A DNA stretch of 64,000 nt from PALSA-926 sp964476835. Its GTDB lineage: Bacteria; Pseudomonadota; Alphaproteobacteria; Micavibrionales; UBA2020. Under the pieces are notes generated by a model. It searched no databases, was not told where the DNA came from, and worked only from the letters and a program-made list of their open reading frames with translations. The position numbers were made by a program, and so were the translations under genes. The DNA lies in contig CAYZCE010000004.1 of NCBI GenBank assembly GCA_964476835.1, positions 25,727 to 89,726 of the forward strand. Reading direction: 5' to 3'. Each line of letters opens with the position of its first letter. Positions within the stretch are counted from its first letter, which is position 1. Positions 50,274-58,129 of this stretch are shown piece after piece.

Positions 50274-50507
50274 ATGACCAAAGATCAATTCCACGACAGC
50301 GCCAAGGACAAAACCGCCGCCGGAAAAAGCACCACCACGACAGCCGCCGCTCCTCCACGCCCACCCAGCCCACAACCGATGATGAGCATGCACTTGACCC
50401 CCAAACCACCCTTCGGCATGCCCGTGATGCCAGTGGCGACAAAGGTCAAACTGCTGCCGACGGCAGTGCAGGTGGTGAAGAGAGTGGAAGAGGATAATCA
50501 GGAATAA
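50274..50507 (+). CDS. Proline-rich small protein
   Basis: A 77-residue protein with low-complexity composition: MTKDQFHDSAKDKTAAGKST, then Thr/Ala/Pro repeats, then a Met/Pro stretch (MMSMHLTPKPPFGMPVMPVA) and a charged end VVKRVEEDNQE. AAAGGAA precedes the ATG; an upstream in-frame start is less well placed. It is probably disordered. No family recognised. Confidence 0.5.
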   Translation: MTKDQFHDSAKDKTAAGKSTTTTAAAPPRPPSPQPMMSMHLTPKPPFGMPVMPVATKVKLLPTAVQVVKRVEEDNQE

Positions 50508-50565
50508 AGCTTGCCAAACATTCCTACATGAGAATTACGCTTGTGGACTTCGTAGAACTAAAGGC

Positions 50566-50655
50566 TGGCGGAAGGGGTGAGATTCGAACTCACGGTGAAC
50601 TTACGCCCACGCTAGTTTTCAAGACTAGAGCCTTAAACCGCTCGGCCACCCTTCC
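50566..50655 (-). tRNA. tRNA-Ser (anticodon UGA)
   Basis: On the minus strand the acceptor arms GGAAGGG and CCCTTCC are followed by G and an encoded CCA. The anticodon stem CTAGT/ACTAG holds the loop CTTGAAA, giving anticodon UGA. The long variable arm (GCGTGGGCGTAAGTTCACC) and T-loop GTTCGAATC are present. The gene resembles the tRNA-Ser(CGA) at 15241. Confidence 0.97.
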
Positions 50656-50711
50656 GCGTTCGTCTTTCGTATCGGTTTTGCTATAGCGCGTCAACTGCCG
50701 CGAAGGGCTGT

Positions 50712-50737
50712 GGAACTTCCGCAGGCCGTCAGGCATT
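50712..50737 (+). promoter_or_regulatory. Possible weak EcfG-type promoter
   Basis: GGAAC at 50712-50716, a 17-base spacer and CATT (instead of CGTT) at 50734-50737; 37 bases before the EF-hand gene, the same distance as the three exact sites. One mismatch in the -10 makes it uncertain. Confidence 0.3.
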
Positions 50738-50774
50738 GGTCAGGTAAGCGGTTTAAAATTCAAGGAGCATCCCC

Positions 50775-51401
50775 ATGAAAACCCATATTTTTATCCTTCC
50801 CCTCGTCTCCCTCCTTGCCCTTGCGCCTTATGTGGCGCAGGCAGCGAATAATGCCAGCAACTTCACGCCCGCGCGCGGCAGCGCCGAAAAGGCAATGGGC
50901 ACAGGCGCCCCGAACTATGTCATGCCCAATACGGGTCCGAGCGGCCTGAGCTATAGCGCGAGCGCGCCGTCGACCGGCAATACGAGCAGCACCGGCACGA
51001 CGACGAATACAGGCACAAAAACAACGGGCGGCGCGACGACCACAACGGGCTCGGGCCTCATGCCCAATACGGGTCCGAGCGGCCTCAGCTATAGCGCCAG
51101 CGCGCCGAACGGGGCGGCAAACGCCAATGCGAACGCGCAGCAATTCAGCAGCTATGTTTACAGCCGCTGGGATACCAACCAAGACGGCACGATCAGCCGC
51201 TCGGAATGGAACAACATCGACCCGAAATGGCAGGGACAGCGCACAACGGCCAACTTCAGGGCGCTGGATACCAACCACAACGGCGTGCTCGATTCAGCGG
51301 AAACACAGGCCTATTTCTCCAACAACAGCATGTATATGCTCTACGACACCAACCACGACGGGGTGATCGACAGCACGGAAGCGCAGAAATTCCCCAAGTA
51401 A
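50775..51401 (+). CDS. Secreted EF-hand protein with repeated motif
   Basis: A 208-residue protein with Sec signal (MKTHIFILPLVSLLALAPYV, then AQA). The middle is a Thr/Gly/Asn-rich linker in which the 16-residue unit MPNTGPSGLSYSASAP occurs twice (residues 50-65 and 96-111). The C-terminal third has three EF-hand loops: DTNQDGTISRSE, DTNHNGVLDSAE and DTNHDGVIDSTE, with acidic residues at the expected positions. AAGGAG precedes the ATG. It is similar in plan to the EF-hand gene at 13008; calcium binding in the periplasm is likely. Confidence 0.88.
   Translation: MKTHIFILPLVSLLALAPYVAQAANNASNFTPARGSAEKAMGTGAPNYVMPNTGPSGLSYSASAPSTGNTSSTGTTTNTGTKTTGGATTTTGSGLMPNTGPSGLSYSASAPNGAANANANAQQFSSYVYSRWDTNQDGTISRSEWNNIDPKWQGQRTTANFRALDTNHNGVLDSAETQAYFSNNSMYMLYDTNHDGVIDSTEAQKFPK
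50922..51107 (+). repeat. Internal duplication (48-base unit, two copies)
   Basis: Copies at 50922-50969 and 51060-51107 encode the same 16 residues and differ at a few third positions; the 90 bases between encode a Thr/Gly-rich linker. It is a direct repeat inside the EF-hand gene. Confidence 0.9.
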
Positions 51402-51460
51402 CGCAATTAAAGGAATGGGAAGATCCGTCTGACGACCGATCGGCTTCATTCTTTTGATAG

Positions 51461-51492
51461 AGAGGTGGCTCCGCGTGAGCCGCCTCTTTTTT
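51461..51492 (+). terminator. Rho-independent terminator
   Basis: GAGGTGGCTC / GAGCCGCCTC with a five-base loop and T6, about 60 bases after the EF-hand gene stop. Confidence 0.88.
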
Positions 51493-51563
51493 GCGCGCAC
51501 GCCAAGAATATATTACATAACATGAAAGTTGCGCTTTTTGGGCGGCGGGGTTATTGTGTGGGC

Positions 51564-52520
51564 ATGACCGACAATACCGAGAACGACGACAAGAAACTGC
51601 GTCACCCCGAGAAGCAGCACAAGCCGGATAACCCGATCCCGCGCAAGCCGGAATGGATCCGCGTGAAGGCGCCGAACTCGCCCGAATATCACGAGACGCG
51701 CAAGCTGATGCGCGGCATGAACCTCGCGACCGTGTGCGAGGAAGCCGCCTGCCCCAACATCGGCGAATGCTGGAAGCAGAAGCACGCGACCTTCATGATC
51801 CTCGGCGCGACCTGCACGCGCGCCTGCGCGTTCTGCAACGTGGCGACGGGCATCCCCGACAAGCTCGACCCGTTCGAGCCCGCGCGCGTCGCGATTGCGG
51901 TGCAGAAGCTGGGCCTGCGCCATGTCGTCATCACCTCGGTCGACCGCGACGACCTGGACGACGGCGGCGCGGAACAGTTCGTCAAAGTCATCAACGAAAT
52001 CCGCCGCCTCTCGCCCGCGACGACGATTGAAATTCTCACGCCCGACTTCAAGGACAAGCAAGGCGCGATCGAGGCCATCGTCAAGGCGCGTCCCGACGTG
52101 TTCAACCACAACCTCGAGACCGTGCCGAAGCTCTACCCGACCATCCGCCCCGGCGCGCGGTATTTCACGTCGCTGGAGCTGCTGAGCCGCGTCAAGAAGC
52201 TGGACCCGTCCATCTTCACCAAGTCCGGCCTGATGGTCGGCCTCGGCGAGGAGAAGACTGAGATCATGCAGGTCATGGACGACCTGCGCGCCGCCGACGT
52301 CGATTTCATCACTATCGGCCAGTACCTGCAGCCGACGCCGAAGCACGCGGCCATCGCCAAGTTCGTGACGCCGGACGAGTTCAAGTCTTACGAGACGATC
52401 GCGCGCGCCAAGGGCTTCCTGATGGTCGCGGCATCGCCGCTGACGCGCTCGTCGTATCACGCGGACGCCGACTTCGACAAGCTGCGCGCCGCGCGCGAAG
52501 CCAAGCTCGGCAATGCCTGA
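51564..52520 (+). CDS. lipA: Lipoyl synthase
   Basis: Radical-SAM enzyme inserting two sulfurs into octanoyl groups of lipoate-dependent enzymes. The ATG at 51564 (MTDNTENDDKKLRHPEKQHK) gives 318 residues; a longer start at 51522 is possible. The auxiliary cluster CEEAACPNIGECW is followed by the SAM-cluster motif CTRACAFCNVATG, and the HNLETVPKLYPTIRPGARY region is diagnostic. Its 3' end overlaps the next gene by eight bases. It depends on Fe-S carriers such as ErpA, encoded at 31308. Confidence 0.97.
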   Translation: MTDNTENDDKKLRHPEKQHKPDNPIPRKPEWIRVKAPNSPEYHETRKLMRGMNLATVCEEAACPNIGECWKQKHATFMILGATCTRACAFCNVATGIPDKLDPFEPARVAIAVQKLGLRHVVITSVDRDDLDDGGAEQFVKVINEIRRLSPATTIEILTPDFKDKQGAIEAIVKARPDVFNHNLETVPKLYPTIRPGARYFTSLELLSRVKKLDPSIFTKSGLMVGLGEEKTEIMQVMDDLRAADVDFITIGQYLQPTPKHAAIAKFVTPDEFKSYETIARAKGFLMVAASPLTRSSYHADADFDKLRAAREAKLGNA

Positions 52521-52956
52521 TCATTCCGAAACGCGCATCCTGCCCTATAGCGCCGAACAGCTGTTCGACCTGGTAATGGATATCGGCAAGTATCCCGAAT
52601 TCCTGCCCTGGTGCATCGGCGCGCGCGTCAACGACACCACCAAGAATACCATCGAGGCCGATGTCGTCATCGGCTACAAGATGTTCCGCGAAAAGTTTTC
52701 GTCGCGCGTACGCTTCACGCGGCCGACGGAAATCGAGGTCGAATACCTCCAAGGCCCCATGCGCCATTTGCACAACAAGTGGGCGTTCAAGAATATTGCG
52801 CGCGGACAGTGCCAGATAGATTTCTTTGTTGATTTCTCACTGCAATCGAAGCTGCTCGAAAGCTTTGTCGACCAATTCTTCCAAAAGGCGCTTGCGAAAA
52901 TGATCGACGCCTTCGAGGCGCGTGCGTTCGAGCTGTACGGCTCTACGAAGAACTGA
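52513..52956 (+). CDS. ratA: RatA/COQ10-like START-domain protein
   Basis: A 147-residue polyketide-cyclase/START fold protein, the bacterial Coq10/RatA group. The N-terminus RILPYSAEQLFDLVMDIGKY with PEFLPWCIGARV, and the later IEVEYLQGPMRHLHNKWAFK, are typical. Members bind quinones; some were reported as a ribosome-directed toxin in E. coli. Gene order lipA-ratA is common in alphaproteobacteria. No antitoxin partner is seen, so a quinone-related role is favoured. Confidence 0.88.
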   Translation: MPDHSETRILPYSAEQLFDLVMDIGKYPEFLPWCIGARVNDTTKNTIEADVVIGYKMFREKFSSRVRFTRPTEIEVEYLQGPMRHLHNKWAFKNIARGQCQIDFFVDFSLQSKLLESFVDQFFQKALAKMIDAFEARAFELYGSTKN

Positions 52957-53440
52957 TTTCCTGCAGAAGCGCCTTGAGCGCCGCTTCGACCGTTTGCAAG
53001 CGCACCGCCGTGCGGTCGCCGGGGAAGATATTTTTCACGGTACGCACGACGCCTGCCGAGGCAATGCCCATATAGACAAGGCCGACGGGTTTCTCCGCCG
53101 AGCCTCCGCCCGGGCCCGCGATGCCGGTGACAGCGACGGTGATGTCTGCGCTGGAATTGGCGAGCGCGCCATAGGCCATCTCGCCCGCCGTGTCCGCGCT
53201 GACGGCGCCGACGGCGGCCAGCGTCTTGTGCGAGACGTTGAGCATCTGCACTTTCGCCTCGTTGGAATAGACGATGAAGCCGCGGTCGACCACATCGGAA
53301 GAACCGGCGATTTCCGTGAGGCACCCGGCGATCAGGCCACCGGTGCAGGATTCAGCCGTGGCGAGGCGCAGCTTTTTCGCGCGCGCCACCGCGAGCACCT
53401 CTTCCGCCAGCGTCGTCAGGTGCGGCGGGAACAGCGTCAT
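52943..53440 (-). CDS. pncC: CinA-family nicotinamide-nucleotide amidase
   Basis: A 165-residue CinA C-terminal domain protein, which deamidates NMN to nicotinate mononucleotide in pyridine-nucleotide recycling. The motif ATAESCTGGLIAGCLTEIAG with the catalytic Ser, and the later GVTGIAGPGGGSAEKPVG-type stretch (seen here as VTGIAGPGGGSAEKPVGLVY), define the family. It lacks the N-terminal CinA domain, as in E. coli YdeJ/YgaD. It is convergent with ratA (14-base overlap) and coupled to pgpA. Confidence 0.92.
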   Translation of the reverse strand: MTLFPPHLTTLAEEVLAVARAKKLRLATAESCTGGLIAGCLTEIAGSSDVVDRGFIVYSNEAKVQMLNVSHKTLAAVGAVSADTAGEMAYGALANSSADITVAVTGIAGPGGGSAEKPVGLVYMGIASAGVVRTVKNIFPGDRTAVRLQTVEAALKALLQEISSS

Positions 53441-53952
53441 TGGTAGTAATACGGCAGGGCGATGATGCAGGTGCCGAGCAGCGCGTAGATGCCCGCCACG
53501 ACGTCATCCATCATCACGTCGAAACCGTTGCGGGCGCGGTTGTCGAAGAAGCGCGCCGGCCACGGCTTCCAGATGTCGAAGAGTCGGAACAGCAGGAACG
53601 CCGTCAGCCACGGCCAGAGATGCAGCTTCGCGGGCAATGCCGCGATCCAGATGCCGACGACTTCGTCGACGACGATCGATTGGTCGTCCACCTCGCCCGA
53701 CTTGCGACCGTAAGCATTCGCCGCGACGGTGCCGACGATGAGCAGCGCAAGCGCAGCCAGCGCGAGATACAGCGGCCCGCCCAGCCACACGATCGCAAGG
53801 CCGAAGGGGATCGCCGCGAGCGACCCTACCGTGCCCGGCGCGGGGCGCACGAGGCCGGAACCGAACCACGTAGAGATCAGCGCGACCGGATTGGCCAGCG
53901 GCAATCCCGCAGGCAACGGCTTGAAACGCAATTTCAACTTGTCTTTCATCAT
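53437..53952 (-). CDS. pgpA: Phosphatidylglycerophosphatase A
   Basis: Membrane lipid phosphatase of phosphatidylglycerol synthesis; 171 residues with three to four hydrophobic segments. The family motif TWFGSGLVRPAPGTVGSLAA is at the N-terminus, VVDEVVGIWIAALP in the middle and FRLFDIWKPWPARFFD near the C-terminus. It overlaps pncC and ispDF by four bases each. The gene group ispDF-pgpA-cinA is a standard alphaproteobacterial cluster. Confidence 0.95.
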   Translation of the reverse strand: MMKDKLKLRFKPLPAGLPLANPVALISTWFGSGLVRPAPGTVGSLAAIPFGLAIVWLGGPLYLALAALALLIVGTVAANAYGRKSGEVDDQSIVVDEVVGIWIAALPAKLHLWPWLTAFLLFRLFDIWKPWPARFFDNRARNGFDVMMDDVVAGIYALLGTCIIALPYYYQ

Positions 53953-55097
53953 AGCTCCTTGAACGGCAGGCGCACGGTCACTGTCGATTGTGCGGCAATC
54001 CCCTCGCGGCGTCCAGTGAAACCGAGGGTTTCGCTGGTCGTCGCCTTGACGCTGACGCGGGCGGCAGGCAGACTGAGGATGTCCGCGATGCGCGCGCGCA
54101 TCCGGTCACGGTGTGGGCCGATCTTGGGTTCTTCGCAGACGATGGTGAGGTCGACATGCGCGATCACGCCGCCCTGCGCCGCGACAAGCCCTGCCGCATG
54201 CGCGAGGAACTGCGCGCTGTCGGCGTTTTTCCAGCGCGCGTCCTTGGGGCTGAAATGCTGGCCGATGTCGCCGTCGGCGATCGTGCCGAGGATGGCATCG
54301 GTGACCGCGTGCAAACCGACGTCGGCGTCGGAGTGGCCTTCCAGCGCATGGGTGTGCGGCACGGCGATGCCGCAGATCATCAGCGGACGGTCCGGCGTCG
54401 CGGGCACCAGCTTGTGCACGTCATAGCCCGTACCGACGCGCAGGTCACCGAGACGGGAGAAGAGATATTGTTCGGCCAAGGGCAGGTCCTCCGTGGTCGT
54501 GATCTTGATGTTGTCGCGCGCGCCGGGGACGATGGTGACTGCCCTGCCCTCCGCTTCGCAGAGCGCGGCGTCGTCGGTGAAGGCCTCGCCTGCATGTTTC
54601 TTGTGCAGCGCGTCGATCAACGCGAAGTCGAAGGCCTGCGGCGTCTGCACGGCGACGAGGCCGTCGCGGCTTTCGGTCTTGCCGTGGCGCTTGACACTGT
54701 CGGTGATCGCGATGCCGGGGATGGCCGCGCCGTCGCGCACTGCTGCATCGCAGAGTGCGGTGATGAGCTGTTCGGTGACCAACGGCCGCGCGGCGTCGTG
54801 GATCAGGACAACGTCGGGCTTCTGCGCGCGCAAGGCCGCAAGGCCGAGCCGCACCGACTCCTGCCTGTCCTTGCCGCCCGCGACGGACGCGACTTCCGCA
54901 AAGCCCGGATGGTCGGGACTGACCACCACCAGCACGTCGGAAATCAGCGGATGATTCTTGAACGCCGCCACGCTCCACGCCAGAATCGGCTTGCCGAGCA
55001 GCGGCAGGTATTGTTTGGGCACCGACCCGCCAAAGCGCGCGCCGGCACCGGCGGCAACGATGAGGGCGGCTATTTTCTTGTTGTTTTTCACAGTCAT
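53949..55097 (-). CDS. ispDF: Bifunctional IspD/IspF isoprenoid enzyme
   Basis: Cytosolic bifunctional enzyme of the MEP pathway: the N-terminal IspD domain (2-C-methyl-D-erythritol 4-phosphate cytidylyltransferase; IVAAGAGARFGGSVPKQYLP) and the C-terminal IspF domain (2-C-methyl-D-erythritol 2,4-cyclodiphosphate synthase; GTGYDVHKLV and ALEGHSDADVGLHAVTDAIL). It has 382 residues, the usual fused length. The two enzymes catalyse non-consecutive steps, with IspE between. Such fusion is characteristic of alphaproteobacteria and epsilon-proteobacteria. Its start is divergent from the phosphoglycerate-mutase genes. Confidence 0.97.
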   Translation of the reverse strand: MTVKNNKKIAALIVAAGAGARFGGSVPKQYLPLLGKPILAWSVAAFKNHPLISDVLVVVSPDHPGFAEVASVAGGKDRQESVRLGLAALRAQKPDVVLIHDAARPLVTEQLITALCDAAVRDGAAIPGIAITDSVKRHGKTESRDGLVAVQTPQAFDFALIDALHKKHAGEAFTDDAALCEAEGRAVTIVPGARDNIKITTTEDLPLAEQYLFSRLGDLRVGTGYDVHKLVPATPDRPLMICGIAVPHTHALEGHSDADVGLHAVTDAILGTIADGDIGQHFSPKDARWKNADSAQFLAHAAGLVAAQGGVIAHVDLTIVCEEPKIGPHRDRMRARIADILSLPAARVSVKATTSETLGFTGRREGIAAQSTVTVRLPFKEL

Positions 55098-55162
55098 GAT
55101 AGATGCTACTTTAACAGTAGAAATCAGAAAGACAATGTGTTATATTCTGTAAAGTCAAAGGG

Positions 55163-55768
55163 ATGAGCATGAATTACCTGATCCTTCTTCGTCACGGCGA
55201 AAGCCAGTGGAACAAAGAGAACCGCTTCACCGGTTTCACCGACGTCGACCTGAGCGAAGCCGGCGTCGCGGAAGCCAAGCGTGCGGGCGCGATTTTGAAG
55301 TCCATCAAGCTCGACAAGGTTTACACTTCCACGCTCAAGCGTGCCTACAACACGGCGGAAATCGCGCTGAAGGAAGCCAGCCAGTCCCTTCCCCTCATCA
55401 AGCACGACGACCTGCGCGAGCGCGACTACGGCGACCTCACTGGCCTCAACAAGGACGAGACGCGCGACAAGTTCGGCGAAGAGCAAGTGCACATCTGGCG
55501 CCGCAGCTACGACGTGCAGCCGCCCAATGGCGAGAGTCTCAAGGATGTCGTCGACCGCGTGACGCCTTATTATAACGCGCACATCAAGCCCGACGTCGAC
55601 GCCGGCCAGAACGTGCTGGTCGCCGCGCACGGCAATACGCTGCGCGCGATGCTCATCATCCTCGGCCTCAATACGCCCGAAGACATCAACGGCGCGGAAA
55701 TCGCCACCGGCGTCCCCATCATCCTCGAATACCAGGGCGGCGTCCTGAAAGGCAGGAAAACAGCATGA
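55163..55768 (+). CDS. gpmA: 2,3-bisphosphoglycerate-dependent phosphoglycerate mutase
   Basis: Glycolytic enzyme interconverting 3- and 2-phosphoglycerate; 201 residues. The catalytic RHGESQWNKENRFTG motif is near the N-terminus, the proton-donor region LRERDYGDLTGLNKDETRDK follows, and the second His is in VAAHGNTLRAM. It is shorter than the 230-250 residues of E. coli GpmA but keeps all key elements. Its stop overlaps the start of a second histidine-phosphatase gene by four bases. Confidence 0.88.
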   Translation: MSMNYLILLRHGESQWNKENRFTGFTDVDLSEAGVAEAKRAGAILKSIKLDKVYTSTLKRAYNTAEIALKEASQSLPLIKHDDLRERDYGDLTGLNKDETRDKFGEEQVHIWRRSYDVQPPNGESLKDVVDRVTPYYNAHIKPDVDAGQNVLVAAHGNTLRAMLIILGLNTPEDINGAEIATGVPIILEYQGGVLKGRKTA

Positions 55769-56460
55769 CCATCCCCGCGAAACTCATCCTCCTGCGCCAC
55801 GGCGAAACCCAGCACAATGCGGAGCGCCGGATCACCGGTCTGCATGATCCCGAGCTGAACGCCAAGGGCGAGGCGCAGGCCGATGCCGCAGGCGCGTTCC
55901 TCGTGGACATCTACATCGACAAGACATACAGCTCGCACCTCAAGCGCGCGTTCAACACGGCATCACGCGCGCTCAAGGCCTCCAACGCGCAGAACCACCT
56001 GCAGAACGCAGACGGCAGCTGGCAGATCGAGCAGCGCCCCGAGATCGCCGAGATCGACTGGGGCGCCTTTTCCGGCCTCTCCAAGGACTCCGTCGAGATC
56101 AAGAGCTTCCCCTGGAACTACGACTCCGTGCCGCCGGGCGGCGAAAGCCAGAAGCAAGCCTGCGCGCGCGTGAAGGCTTTCTTCGAGACCGTCGTCGTGC
56201 CCCATCTGGAACGCGGTGAGAACGTGCTGCTCGTCGCGCATTCAGGCGTGGTCAACGTGTTCAACATCATTCTCGGCCTCGTGCCGGTGCCGCCGCCGGG
56301 CAAGCCGATGCTCCGCGAAGCCATCGAAAACGCCATGCCCTCCGTCTTTGATTTCGAAGACGGTGTTTTTGTCGGCGAGGCATCCGTGAAAAAAGCCAAC
56401 AACGAAAATAACAAAAACCCCGCCGCCCCGAAAAAAGACGGCACCGGCCCCAAGCCTTGA
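55765..56460 (+). CDS. Histidine-phosphatase-family paralogue of GpmA
   Basis: A 231-residue phosphoglycerate-mutase-like protein with RHGETQHNAERRITG and the second His in LVAHSGVVNVFNIILG, but with EIAEIDWGAFSGLSK in place of the RERDYG motif. The C-terminus adds a Lys/Asn/Pro-rich tail (KKANNENNKNPAAPKKDGTG). It could be a second mutase or a broad-specificity phosphatase; the altered loop favours the latter. It is translationally coupled to gpmA. Confidence 0.82.
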   Translation: MTIPAKLILLRHGETQHNAERRITGLHDPELNAKGEAQADAAGAFLVDIYIDKTYSSHLKRAFNTASRALKASNAQNHLQNADGSWQIEQRPEIAEIDWGAFSGLSKDSVEIKSFPWNYDSVPPGGESQKQACARVKAFFETVVVPHLERGENVLLVAHSGVVNVFNIILGLVPVPPPGKPMLREAIENAMPSVFDFEDGVFVGEASVKKANNENNKNPAAPKKDGTGPKP

Positions 56461-56476
56461 ACAAGGAGATTTGAAA

Positions 56477-56752
56477 ATGTCGATCGTAAAAGAATACTAC
56501 CTGAACATTTCCGACATGCGCGCGATGGGCGTGAAGGACATCAAGACGACCCCCTTCTGCATCCTGCGCCACAGCGACGGCGCGGAACTGACCCTGCCGA
56601 GGCTCGCCGACCTCTTCCAGGCCGCCGCCGCGGATTATCCCGCGCTGAAGCCCGGCAACGTCACGGTCTGCAAGGACCATATCGAATTTGCGGCCGCACC
56701 CAAGTCCGGCTACAGGCAGCTGCCGGCGCAAAAAGTCGCGCTGCAAGGCTGA
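56477..56752 (+). CDS. Small hypothetical protein after the mutase pair
   Basis: A 91-residue soluble protein, MSIVKEYYLNISDMRAMGVK, then IKTTPFCILRHSDGAELTLP; no signal. The ATG at 56477 follows AAGGAG. Alternating charged and hydrophobic stretches suggest a small compact fold; a single Cys is in TPFCILRH and another in VTVCKDH. No family recognised. It lies 16 bases after the paralogue stop, in the same transcription direction. Confidence 0.6.
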   Translation: MSIVKEYYLNISDMRAMGVKDIKTTPFCILRHSDGAELTLPRLADLFQAAAADYPALKPGNVTVCKDHIEFAAAPKSGYRQLPAQKVALQG

Positions 56753-56758
56753 TCTTTA

Positions 56759-58129
56759 TTATTTCTGCGCTGGCGTGCCCATGCCCGGCGGACGGTCGAG
56801 CATGATGTCAGCTTTCACGTCGGCCGGCTGGCCGACGAGCACCACCGTCAGATTCTCCGGCTTCAGCAGGCGCGCAGCGACGCGCTTGACGTCGTCGGGA
56901 GTCACGGCCGAAATCTCGGCATTGCGGCGGTTGATGTAGTCGGGGTCGAGGCCGTCGCGCTGCATGCCGTTGAGCGCATCCGAAATGTCGTCAGTCGAGG
57001 TGAGGTCGAGCAGCTGCGAGCCGGTCAGGTACGCCTTGGCATCCGCCACTTCCTGCTCGGTCGGGCCCTCCTGCGCGAGGCGGCCCCATTCCTGGCGCAG
57101 TAATTGCAGCGCCTGCGGCACCTTCTCGTTGCTGGCCGACATGCTCGCCTGAATGAGCGCCGCGTGGTTCATGCTGTTGAGGCTGGTATAGACGCCATAG
57201 GTCAGTCCGCGCTTCTCGCGGATTTCCTTCATCAGGCGGGCATCAAAACCGCTGCCGCCGAGGATATAGTTCATGACGGTCGCCGGCTGCCAGTCGGGAT
57301 CCTGCCGCTTCACGCCGGCCTCGCCCGCGATGATATAAGTCTGCGGCGCATTGAGCGGCAGCAGGATCGTCTTGCCGGCGTCGCGCAGGATCGCCTCGGG
57401 ACTCTCGACCGGGTCGGCCTTTTCCGGCAGCGCGCCGAAGACGTCGTCGACGGCCTTGGCCGCCTCTTCCTGCGTCATATCGCCGGCGATGGCGACCTTG
57501 AGCACGTCGCGCGCGAATTGCGCATGGACGAAATCCTGTAAGTCCTTGCGTGTAATCTTGCCCATTGAATCGACATTGCCGAGACCGGGTTGTGCATACG
57601 GATGACCCTCAAAGACCGCGCCGTTGAACACGCGCGCGACCAGCCACTGCGGATCGCCCATATTGTCCTTGATCTCCGAGACATTGGCGTTGCGCATGCG
57701 GTCGATGGCGTCGCCGTCGAAGCGCGGCTTGGTCAGCGCCAGCTTGAGCAGGCTGAAAGCCAGCGGCTGGTTGTCCTTAAGCGTCTTGAGCTGGCCGTAG
57801 AACGCGTCGCGCCCGGCAGTGAAGCCCATCTTGATCGCGTTGTCGGAGAGCTGGGACTGGAATTCCTGGCTCTTCATCTTGTCCGCGCCCTCGTCGAGCA
57901 GGATGGAGACGAGACGCCCCACGCCCGGCTTGCCGTCGGGATCGTAGGCCAGCCCGCCTTCAAACGAGAAGGTCATCGAGATCACAGGCACCGTGGTATC
58001 GCGCACCAGCCAGACCTCGATGCCTGCGGGCGTCTTGAACGGCTGCACGTCGAGCACCTTGTCCGCCGCGCGGGCAGGCGCGCAAGCGAGGATCACGAGA
58101 ACAAACGCGAGGAAAAGGCGCTGCATCAT
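56759..58129 (-). CDS. M16-family peptidase-like protein, non-catalytic member
   Basis: A 456-residue exported protein (signal MMQRLFLAFVLVILACAPARA). It has the M16 fold with GGLAYDPDGKPGVGRLVSIL, but the zinc motif HxxEH is missing at that point (RLVSILLDEGADKM). The C-terminal R/Y pair region (EIREKRGLTYGVYTSLNSM) is kept. It therefore acts as the substrate-binding partner of the active subunit encoded next (start overlap of four bases). The pair is periplasmic. Confidence 0.9.
   Translation of the reverse strand: MMQRLFLAFVLVILACAPARAADKVLDVQPFKTPAGIEVWLVRDTTVPVISMTFSFEGGLAYDPDGKPGVGRLVSILLDEGADKMKSQEFQSQLSDNAIKMGFTAGRDAFYGQLKTLKDNQPLAFSLLKLALTKPRFDGDAIDRMRNANVSEIKDNMGDPQWLVARVFNGAVFEGHPYAQPGLGNVDSMGKITRKDLQDFVHAQFARDVLKVAIAGDMTQEEAAKAVDDVFGALPEKADPVESPEAILRDAGKTILLPLNAPQTYIIAGEAGVKRQDPDWQPATVMNYILGGSGFDARLMKEIREKRGLTYGVYTSLNSMNHAALIQASMSASNEKVPQALQLLRQEWGRLAQEGPTEQEVADAKAYLTGSQLLDLTSTDDISDALNGMQRDGLDPDYINRRNAEISAVTPDDVKRVAARLLKPENLTVVLVGQPADVKADIMLDRPPGMGTPAQK

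Noticed and set aside
50566..50655. Second tRNA-Ser as the other end of an integrated element
   Set aside because: It is a complete tRNA with a different anticodon about 35 kb away, separated by conserved housekeeping genes.
52513..53440. RatA with the neighbouring gene as a toxin-antitoxin pair
   Set aside because: The neighbour is a convergent CinA amidase and the lipA-ratA context points to a quinone-binding housekeeping role.
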